A DNA stretch of 8,366 bases from Rickettsiales bacterium (GTDB lineage: Bacteria > Pseudomonadota > Alphaproteobacteria > Rickettsiales > UBA1997), in NCBI GenBank assembly GCA_947496905.1, contig CANMEW010000057.1:1-8366 (forward strand). Direction: 5' to 3'. The translations under genes and the position numbers were made by a program. The first letter of the stretch is position 1. Every line of letters starts with the position of its first letter. This document shows, piece by piece, positions 1 to 6,290 of this stretch. The notes under the pieces are model-generated. The model ran no database searches. It was not told the origin of the DNA and was given only the letters and a program-made list of their open reading frames with translations.

Positions 1-15
1 CAATCCTGAGTCAAA

Positions 16-49
16 AAAAAGATTTTCCAGGCGCCTGGAAAATCTTTTT
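16..49. terminator. Perfect palindrome, probable bidirectional rho-independent terminator
   Basis: Positions 16-49 are a perfect 34-bp palindrome centred between 32 and 33 (GGC|GCC). The GC-rich heart is CCAGGCGCCTGG and the arms end in A-runs and T-runs. Read on the plus strand the hairpin is followed by five T (45-49); read on the minus strand it is followed by eight T (20 down to 13). This is the form of a terminator that can act in both directions, stronger on the minus strand. It probably ends a gene lying to the left of the window and insulates hemB. Confidence 0.7.
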
Positions 50-98
50 GAAAAAAACCCCTCCGTAATCGAGACTTCTAGAACCAACTTTTCCCTTA

Positions 99-136
99 AG
101 GAACCTCTGAAAAACCTAGATTTTTCAGAGGTTCCT
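99..136. repeat. 16-bp inverted repeat in the hemB leader
   Basis: Arms 99-114 and 121-136 are perfectly complementary (left arm AGGAACCTCTGAAAAA) around a 6-base loop, CCTAGA. No T-tract follows on either strand, so it does not look like a plain terminator. It lies 66 bases before the preferred hemB ATG and 15 bases before the alternative TTG. It could be a leader RNA hairpin, a protein-binding palindrome or a copy of a dispersed repeat; the sequence does not decide between these. Confidence 0.55.
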
Positions 137-202
137 AAACATCAAAGGCTCTTGCCTCTCCCAAGGCTCACGCATGAAATTTCAAAAAATATCTTCGCAA
201 AA

Positions 203-1201
203 ATGACAAATTTTTCTTACGGAAATTTTCCAAAAACTCGCTTGAGAAGAAATCGTAAATCTGAATGGGTGCGCAATTTAACTGCCGAAACCTCCCTTCT
301 GCCCAACGATTTAATTCTGCCGCTTTTCGTCATTGAGGGGAAGGGTAAAGAAGAAAAAATCCCTCACCTACCGGGAACCTCTCGCCTTTCAATCGACCTA
401 ATCATTAAAAAAGCAAAAGAGGCTAAAACCCTTGGCATTCCTTCCTTAATGCTGTTTCCGATCATTGATCAAAAATTAAAAACTGCCGACGGAAAAGAGG
501 CGGTGAATGAAAAAAATTTAATCTGTCGCGCCATTGCGGCACTTAAAAATGCCGTACCAGAAATTGGTGTAATTTCTGACGTTGCTCTCGACCCTTACAC
601 TTCGCACGGTCACGACGGCGTGATCGACAAAAAAGGTTACGTTGTGAATGACGACACAATCGAAATTCTTTGCGCACAAGCCAACGCACAAGCTGCTGCA
701 GGCTGCGACATTATTGCCCCTTCCGACATGATGGATGGCAGAATTGGCGTGATTCGCGATGCTCTCGACGACCAAGGCTTCATTGACGTCTCAATCATGT
801 CTTACGCAGTCAAATATGCTTCAAGTTTCTACGGACCATTCAGGCACGCGGTTGGATCGGCTACGAATCTTAAAAAGTTCGACAAAAAAACTTACCAAAT
901 GGATTTCAGAAACTCTGCTGAAGCGATGCGCGAAATTGCTTTAGATGTTGAGGAGGGCGCAGACATGATCATCGTGAAGCCAGGAATGCCTTACTTAGAC
1001 ATCGTTAAAGAGGCTGCTCAAAATTTTAAACTTCCTATTATTTCCTACCAAGTAAGTGGCGAATATGCGATGCTAAAACATGCGGCAGATGCTGGAGCAT
1101 TCGACTTCAGCGCCGCTTTTTACGAAAGCCTAGTCGCCTTCAAAAGAGCTGGCGCCTCAGCAATCATAACTTACGGCGCCATTGAGGCTGCAAAATTTTG
1201 A
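203..1201 (+). CDS. hemB: Delta-aminolevulinic acid dehydratase (porphobilinogen synthase)
   Basis: The enzyme condenses two 5-aminolevulinate molecules to porphobilinogen, the second common step of tetrapyrrole (haem) synthesis, in the cytosol as an oligomer. Numbered from the ATG at 203 it has 332 residues, the normal family length. The N-terminal TRLRRNRKSEW block is typical. The Schiff-base lysines are K204 (YAVKYASSFYGPFR) and K259 (IIVKPGMPYLD). In the loop DVALDPYTSHGHDG (126-139) the three zinc cysteines of the E. coli type are replaced by A128, D130 and D138, so this should be the magnesium-stimulated or metal-independent class, as known for Pseudomonas and alphaproteobacteria. An in-frame TTG at 152 would add 17 residues that do not resemble the family, so I prefer 203, though neither start has a good ribosome site. 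It is first of a tight four-gene run. Confidence 0.96.
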   Translation: MTNFSYGNFPKTRLRRNRKSEWVRNLTAETSLLPNDLILPLFVIEGKGKEEKIPHLPGTSRLSIDLIIKKAKEAKTLGIPSLMLFPIIDQKLKTADGKEAVNEKNLICRAIAALKNAVPEIGVISDVALDPYTSHGHDGVIDKKGYVVNDDTIEILCAQANAQAAAGCDIIAPSDMMDGRIGVIRDALDDQGFIDVSIMSYAVKYASSFYGPFRHAVGSATNLKKFDKKTYQMDFRNSAEAMREIALDVEEGADMIIVKPGMPYLDIVKEAAQNFKLPIISYQVSGEYAMLKHAADAGAFDFSAAFYESLVAFKRAGASAIITYGAIEAAKF

Positions 1202-1206
1202 AAAGT

Positions 1207-2238
1207 ATGAAGGGTAAAAAAACTAACAGAACCAGTCAGATCAACGCTTTGCAGCAAGAAAGTGTCATCGAGATTTTTCAAAATGAGGACAAAAAAACTG
1301 AAATTGAAGTAAGGTTTGGAAGCGAAACTTTTTGGTCGTCACAAGATCAAATCGCAAAACTATTTGAGCGAAATCGCACTGTGATTACTAAGCACATCAA
1401 AAACATTTTTGATGAAGAGGAGTTGGAGAAAGCTAGTAATGTGCAAAAAATGCACTTTGCAAATTCTGATAAACCAACAACGCTGTACAGCCTTGATTTA
1501 ATTATCTCCGTCGGATATCGCGTTAATTCAAAAAAAGGCACGCAATTTCGTAAATGGGCAACGGAAAGACTGAAAAATTACCTAGTGAAGGGTTATGCCA
1601 TCAATGAGAAGCGGATTGAAAAATATCAAAACAACCTCACGGAACTACAAAAAACCATCAAACTCATCGAGAACTCCATCAGCTCAAAAGAGCTCTCAAA
1701 CACTGAAGCTAAAGGATTCATCGATGTCATCACGCGTTACACACGTAGTTTCATTTTACTAAATAAGTTTGATTCCGAAAGCCTAAATCTTGAAAAACTC
1801 AACAAAAACATCACTTGTGAAATTTCTTACGAAGAAGCCTGTGAAGCGATTGCAGAGCTTAAAAAGCAGCTAATAAAAAAGAAGGAAGCGGCTGCACTTT
1901 TTGGAAATCAAAAAGATCAAAGCTTTACCGGAATTTTAGGCAATGTGACGCAAAGTTTTAGTGGAGAATATCTTTACAAAACCATCGAAGAGCAGGCCGC
2001 ACATCTACTTTATTTTACCATCAAGAACCATCCATTTTCCGACGGCAATAAGCGCATTGGCGCATTTTTATTCATCTGGTTTTTAGAAAAAAATCATCAC
2101 CGCTTCAAAGAAAGTGGCGAGTTAAAAATCAACGACAATGGACTTGTAGCCTTGGCGTTATTGGTTGCGCAAAGCAATCCCAAAGAAAAAAATTTGATGA
2201 TCAGGCTGATTATTAACCTGATTAACGAACAAAAATAA
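1207..2238 (+). CDS. RhuM family protein with C-terminal Fic/Doc domain
   Basis: This is a two-domain protein of 343 residues from the ATG at 1207. Residues about 34-136 match the RhuM core: an FWSSQDQIAKLFERNRTVIT helix-turn-helix-like stretch, then YSLDLIISVGYRVNSKKG and LVKGYAINE. RhuM was named from Salmonella SPI-3; its biochemical role is unsettled. Residues about 155-343 form a Fic/Doc domain with the active-site motif HPFSDGNKR at 275-283, keeping His275, Asp279, Asn281 and Arg283. The Lys in the place of the second Gly of canonical HxFx[DE]GNGR resembles phage P1 Doc, a kinase-type toxin, more than AMPylating Fic. An alternative TTG at 1198 overlaps the hemB stop by 4 bp and has GAGG ten bases upstream, so either start is possible. 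The stop overlaps the next ATG (TAATG). I saw no separate antitoxin gene beside it. The target is unknown. Confidence 0.9.
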   Translation: MKGKKTNRTSQINALQQESVIEIFQNEDKKTEIEVRFGSETFWSSQDQIAKLFERNRTVITKHIKNIFDEEELEKASNVQKMHFANSDKPTTLYSLDLIISVGYRVNSKKGTQFRKWATERLKNYLVKGYAINEKRIEKYQNNLTELQKTIKLIENSISSKELSNTEAKGFIDVITRYTRSFILLNKFDSESLNLEKLNKNITCEISYEEACEAIAELKKQLIKKKEAAALFGNQKDQSFTGILGNVTQSFSGEYLYKTIEEQAAHLLYFTIKNHPFSDGNKRIGAFLFIWFLEKNHHRFKESGELKINDNGLVALALLVAQSNPKEKNLMIRLIINLINEQK

Positions 2239-4115
2239 TGAAGTCTTTCTGGAAAAATTTTTACTCCTCACTGTCGGAATCGAAGTGGCAAGCCGTCATT
2301 TCCATTGCCTGCCTAGCCTCAATTGCACTGCATTTTTTCTTAAAAATTTTTGAGGGAAAATTTTTTGGCGCAGAAATTTTCAATCTTCCGCTCTTCGCAA
2401 TCATTGCCATTGGCGGTCTGCCCCTGCTTTTTCAAATCCTGCTTCGTCTTTTAAATAAAAATTTAGGCGCTGATTTACTCGCCTTCATCGCTCTCATTGT
2501 CGCTGTTTTTCTTGGCGAATATTTAGCCGCAACTTTGGTTGTTCTCATGCTTGCGAGCGGTCAGGCCTTAGAAGAATACGCTTCACGCAAAGCCTCATTC
2601 GTTTTAGAAGCCTTGGCAAAACGCATGCCAACAACGGTGCATTTGAAGTGCGGAGAAAATATTGAAGATGCGCCGGCCGAAAAAATAAAAATCGGCGACC
2701 TGCTTGCAATTTACCCACACGAAACTTGCCCAGTTGACGGAACCGTTGTCGAGGGCTTTGGCACAATGGACGAAGCCTACCTCACTGGCGAGCCTTACAA
2801 AATTTCCAAAGCTCCCGGTTCCAATGTTTTGTCTGGCGCAATCAATGGTGAAGCAGTTCTAACGGTTCGCGCTGAAAAATTACCGCAAGATTCTCGCTAC
2901 GCTAAAATTGTTGAAGTGATGAAAGATGCCGAGCAGAAGCGTCCGCAATTACGCAGATTGGGTGATCAAATCGGTGCGATCTTTGCGCCCATTGCGTTAG
3001 CATTTGCCCTAGCCACTCTAGCTTTAACTGACAGTCTAACAAATTTTTTAGCAGTGCTAGTTGTTGCAACGCCCTGCCCTCTGCTCATCGCCATTCCCAT
3101 CACCATCATCAGCGCCATTTCAATTGCTGCAAAACACGGCATCATCATCAAGGATCCAACAGTTCTTGAGCGCTTACCTACCTGCTCCACCGCAATCTTC
3201 GACAAAACCGGTACATTAACTTACGGACAGCCGGAGCTAACCGAAATTATTCTACTCAAAAATTTTTCTCGTGAATTGATTTTGCAAATGGCAGCGAGTC
3301 TTGAGCGCTACTCACGTCATCCGCTTGCCGGCGCAATTCTAAGTGCAGCGCAAAAAGGAAATATTGAGTTTCTGGAGTCAGAAAATGTCAGCGAAAAGCC
3401 TGGTCACGGCTTACTTGGGAAGGTTTTGAATCACGAAATTATCATCACTAGTCGCGAACATGTCGCTCATCCAAATTTACCACCATTTGAATCCGGACTT
3501 GAATGTGTAGTGGTGGTTGATCAAGAGCCCGCTGCAATACTGCGTTTCCGCGATACGCCTCGCAATGAGAGTCACCTTTTCATTAATCACCTGACACCAA
3601 CTCACAATTTCAAAAAAATTATTTTACTTTCCGGCGACCGCGATTCCGAAGTAAATTATTTGTCTTCACTACTTGGAATCGCCAACAGCTACTCCGGACA
3701 AACTCCAGAACAAAAAACTGAAATCGTACGCAATGAAGCAAAACTCGCTCCGACCTTATTCATGGGCGACGGGATCAATGATGCGCCGGCTTTAATGGCT
3801 GCAACGGTTGGAATTGCTTTTGGACAAAATAGCGGAGTGACTTCCGAAAGTGCTGGCGCCGTAATAATGGAAAGCAGCTTGGCAAAGGTTGACGAGTTAA
3901 TTCACATCAGTGAATCAATGCGGAAAATTGCACTGCAGAGTGCGCTTGGCGGGATGTTTTTAAGTGTTGTGGGAATGGGTTTTGCAGCGGCAGGATTGAT
4001 CAGTCCAGTGTTTGGAGCCTTGCTACAAGAGGTAATTGACGTTGCTGCAATCCTCAACGCTCTTCGCCTTACCTTCGCAAACTCAATTACCACCGACATC
4101 AAATCTAACAATTAA
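2238..4115 (+). CDS. Heavy-metal-translocating P1B-type ATPase (TPC signature)
   Basis: This is an inner-membrane ATP-driven metal cation pump of 625 residues. In order: four N-terminal membrane helices (about 17-112), the actuator domain with TGEP at 183-186, a helix pair containing the metal-site motif TPC at 278-280, the phosphorylation site DKTGTLT with Asp322, the nucleotide-binding HPLAG at 361-365, the hinge GDGINDAP at 510-517, and two C-terminal helices ending in LLQEVIDVAAILNALR. There is no N-terminal CxxC metal-binding domain. The transmembrane TPC, in place of the CPC of copper or zinc/cadmium pumps, and the C-terminal QEVID in place of the usual HEG motif, put it in a less-studied P1B group, so I do not assign a metal. 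The ATG overlaps the preceding stop by one base, suggesting translational coupling. Confidence 0.93.
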   Translation: MKSFWKNFYSSLSESKWQAVISIACLASIALHFFLKIFEGKFFGAEIFNLPLFAIIAIGGLPLLFQILLRLLNKNLGADLLAFIALIVAVFLGEYLAATLVVLMLASGQALEEYASRKASFVLEALAKRMPTTVHLKCGENIEDAPAEKIKIGDLLAIYPHETCPVDGTVVEGFGTMDEAYLTGEPYKISKAPGSNVLSGAINGEAVLTVRAEKLPQDSRYAKIVEVMKDAEQKRPQLRRLGDQIGAIFAPIALAFALATLALTDSLTNFLAVLVVATPCPLLIAIPITIISAISIAAKHGIIIKDPTVLERLPTCSTAIFDKTGTLTYGQPELTEIILLKNFSRELILQMAASLERYSRHPLAGAILSAAQKGNIEFLESENVSEKPGHGLLGKVLNHEIIITSREHVAHPNLPPFESGLECVVVVDQEPAAILRFRDTPRNESHLFINHLTPTHNFKKIILLSGDRDSEVNYLSSLLGIANSYSGQTPEQKTEIVRNEAKLAPTLFMGDGINDAPALMAATVGIAFGQNSGVTSESAGAVIMESSLAKVDELIHISESMRKIALQSALGGMFLSVVGMGFAAAGLISPVFGALLQEVIDVAAILNALRLTFANSITTDIKSNN

Positions 4116-4120
4116 GCAGC

Positions 4121-5530
4121 ATGGTTTTCAGCTCAAATATTTTCCTCTTTGCCTTCCTGCCACTAACATTGGCTTTGTATTTTTTGCTACCGAAAAGCTT
4201 GGCAACGAAGAATATTCGCAACGGCATTTTACTTGCAGCGAGTCTGGTTTTTTACGCTTGGGGAGAGCTGCAATATTTAGGGCTACTCTTGCTTTCGATC
4301 GTGGCGAATTATTTTTTTGGCTTGGTCATTAAGAAAAATCCGAAGCCAATTATTTTTCTCGCCATCGCCTTCAACCTTGTCCTGCTTGGCTATTTCAAAT
4401 ATGCCAATTTTTTGATCGAAAATTTAAATCAGATTTTTTCGCTGCAGCTCGAGAATAAAAAAATTCATCTACCCATCGGAATTTCATTTTTTACTTTCCA
4501 CGCCATCTCCTACCTCGTCGACATTTACCGCAAAAAATGTTCTGCGCAGAAAAATATTTTTTCTCTCGCGCTTTACATCGCCTTCTTTCCACAGCTGATT
4601 GCAGGGCCAATCGTTCGCTACAATTTCATCAAAAAATATTTAAAAAAACGTCATTACAGTTTTTTCTTTGCAGCTCACGGAATTCGCCGATTCATCATCG
4701 GATTAGGCAAAAAAGTAATCATTGCTAACCCACTTGGCGAGTTAGCTGATGCAATTTTTTCTTCTCCAGCAAGTGAGCTAAGCTCAACATTGGCTTGGGT
4801 TGGCATCGTCTGCTACAGTTTGCAAATCTATTTTGATTTTTCTGGATATTCCGACATGGCAGTTGGTCTGGCGCGAATTTTTGGATTCAGATTTCCAGAA
4901 AATTTCAACTACCCCTACATTTCAAAATCGATCAAAGAATTTTGGAGAAGGTGGCACATGTCGCTTTCTGCTTGGTTCCGCGACTATGTTTACATTCCAC
5001 TCGGTGGAAATCGCACCTCTCTTTCGCGCCAATATTTCAACTTAGTTTTGGTATTTTTTCTTTGCGGATTGTGGCACGGAGCCAGTTGGAACTTTGTAAT
5101 TTGGGGAATGTTTCACGGGACTTTCCTCGTGTTTGAAAGGCTGAAAATTGGCAAAAGTTTTTTGGATTTTCTGCCCGGAATTTTACAAAATTTTTACGCC
5201 TTGCTAGTCGTAATGGTGGGCTGGGTGTTCTTTCGTAGCGCAGATCTAACTCAAGCAGTGTCTTACTTGAAAACCATGTTTGGCAATGTTCAAAACGAAG
5301 TTGTTTCTCACCAAATCTCACGCCTGATGGAATCGCATTTTCTGTGGATGAGCTTCGCTTTTGCGCTAATTGGCTTCTCACCATTAGCCAAAAATTTGGT
5401 AAATAATTTGGTACAAAAAAACAAAATTTTCGCCCTCACTTTCGATTTATTTTTACTTGCCACCTTACTGCTCGCGATCGTGCGCATCTCAGCATCTACT
5501 CACAATCCCTTCATTTATTTTCAATTTTGA
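4121..5530 (+). CDS. MBOAT family O-acyltransferase (AlgI-like)
   Basis: This is a polytopic inner-membrane protein of 469 residues, the usual AlgI length. MBOAT proteins of this group pass an acyl (often acetyl) group across the membrane for O-acylation of a polysaccharide or other envelope component. The N-terminus (FLFAFLPLTLALYFLLP, then FYAWGE) is typical. Diagnostic blocks are FPQLIAGPIVRY, FDFSGYSDMAVGLARIFGF and FWRRWHMSLSAWFRDYVYIPLGGN (His279). GLWHGASWNFVIWGMFHG holds the conserved His319 (near AlgI His322) and His332. It starts 5 bp after the metal ATPase stop and closes the tight gene run. The periplasmic AlgJ/AlgX-like SGNH partner often encoded beside such genes is not in this window, so the acceptor is unknown. 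Arginine codons are mostly CGN. Confidence 0.92.
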   Translation: MVFSSNIFLFAFLPLTLALYFLLPKSLATKNIRNGILLAASLVFYAWGELQYLGLLLLSIVANYFFGLVIKKNPKPIIFLAIAFNLVLLGYFKYANFLIENLNQIFSLQLENKKIHLPIGISFFTFHAISYLVDIYRKKCSAQKNIFSLALYIAFFPQLIAGPIVRYNFIKKYLKKRHYSFFFAAHGIRRFIIGLGKKVIIANPLGELADAIFSSPASELSSTLAWVGIVCYSLQIYFDFSGYSDMAVGLARIFGFRFPENFNYPYISKSIKEFWRRWHMSLSAWFRDYVYIPLGGNRTSLSRQYFNLVLVFFLCGLWHGASWNFVIWGMFHGTFLVFERLKIGKSFLDFLPGILQNFYALLVVMVGWVFFRSADLTQAVSYLKTMFGNVQNEVVSHQISRLMESHFLWMSFAFALIGFSPLAKNLVNNLVQKNKIFALTFDLFLLATLLLAIVRISASTHNPFIYFQF

Positions 5531-5620
5531 TGGATTGCAGACCAACCGTCACTCAGTAACTCTGGCGCCAATTCCACTGCAAACTTTTCCCACATCTCCA
5601 GTTAATAATTTTCCTCATCC

Positions 5621-5827
5621 ATGAAAACCATCTCACTCAAAACCTTCGCGCTACTTGTAACTTTTAGCTTACTTGCCTCAGCAAATTATTCTCTCGCAGC
5701 AGATGGTGCAAAATCATCAGAAGCTTTGGGCGTGGCAGCAAACATCAGCGCAGCGCAAGTAGTAAAGGACAATTTAGAAGACCCAGATCTCAAGCTAAGC
5801 ATTGAGGAATTGAGGAAGAAATATCCG
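5621..5827 (+). repeat. Duplicated 5' gene module, copy 1 (copy 2 at 8100-8306)
   Basis: These 207 bases align without gaps to 8100-8306, with about 19 mismatches by hand count; the stretch coding for KDNLEDPDLKLSIEE is almost unchanged. Similarity starts at the ATG and stops at the codon for P69. It is not evident in the upstream noncoding sequence. This is a long direct repeat about 2.5 kb apart that could recombine and delete the intervening kinase-like gene. Confidence 0.85.
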
Positions 5828-6166
5828 CCAAGTCTAGTAGCGCAATACAAGGATGGGGTTGGTCAAGATGAAGGAGACTCTCCGGAAGAAATAAAAAGCG
5901 CGATTCTTAACGCAGATAAAAACTTTATTGGTCAGTCGAACAGATATAAAGAGAGAGTTGAGGCTATAAGTGATGGAGAGCTAGACATAATCTACAATGC
6001 TTACGATTATTACAATTATTTCGGACCAATTGACAGCTACCAGAAAGATCTTCCGGACGAGAAAAGAATTTTAAAAACTTTCCTTTTTTCTAAGAAAATT
6101 CTCAACCACATCTGCCCTTTCATTTCCCCTGCAGCGCGATTCTGCGCAAAAAATCTCAACAACTAA
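5621..6166 (+). CDS. Secreted or periplasmic protein of unknown function, paralogue A
   Basis: I do not recognise the family of this 181-residue protein. It begins with a clear Sec signal peptide: MKTISLK, a hydrophobic core (about 8-22), then YSLAADG with likely cleavage after A26 or A27. Residues 1-69, ending IEELRKKYP, are nearly the same as the start of the gene at 8100 (58 of 69 identical by hand alignment). After residue 69 the two proteins have nothing obvious in common. The mature part is acidic near 75-92 and tyrosine-rich around 128-140 (NAYDYYNYFG). It ends with two cysteines (HICPF and RFCAKN) that could form a disulphide outside the cytosol. No lipobox cysteine follows the signal. 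No Shine-Dalgarno is visible before the ATG. It lies 90 bp after the MBOAT gene and is probably separately transcribed. Confidence 0.8.
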   Translation: MKTISLKTFALLVTFSLLASANYSLAADGAKSSEALGVAANISAAQVVKDNLEDPDLKLSIEELRKKYPPSLVAQYKDGVGQDEGDSPEEIKSAILNADKNFIGQSNRYKERVEAISDGELDIIYNAYDYYNYFGPIDSYQKDLPDEKRILKTFLFSKKILNHICPFISPAARFCAKNLNN

Positions 6167-6209
6167 ATTAATCAAAATATGCCTAAACGGCTATTCTCGG
6201 CAAATGTCC

Positions 6210-6242
6210 ATGTTCGGACTGAATGCAGAAAGGCCCGAACAT
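6210..6242. repeat. 8-bp inverted repeat between paralogue A and the kinase-like gene
   Basis: ATGTTCGG (6210-6217) and CCGAACAT (6235-6242) are perfect complements around a 17-base loop. No T-run follows, so it is at best a weak terminator for the upstream gene; it could equally be an operator or leader hairpin for the gene at 6291. An 8-bp match at this spacing can occur by chance, so confidence is modest. Confidence 0.35.
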
Positions 6243-6290
6243 TCCTCCCTTCTCACTTAAGGAACATCCAAAAAATAAATTAAAATTGTT

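Noticed and set aside
152..202. TTG start for hemB adding 17 residues
   Set aside because: The added residues do not resemble HemB N-termini; the family-like part begins after the ATG at 203.
2966..3205. Minus-strand frame inside the metal ATPase
   Set aside because: It mirrors the conserved membrane and phosphorylation-site region; a shadow frame with compositional bias only.
4036..4332. Plus-strand frame spanning the ATPase-MBOAT junction
   Set aside because: It overlaps two well-supported genes in another frame and has no coherent motifs.
5037..5384. Minus-strand 115-codon open frame inside the MBOAT gene
   Set aside because: It is opposite a strongly conserved MBOAT region and shows no family features; a shadow frame.
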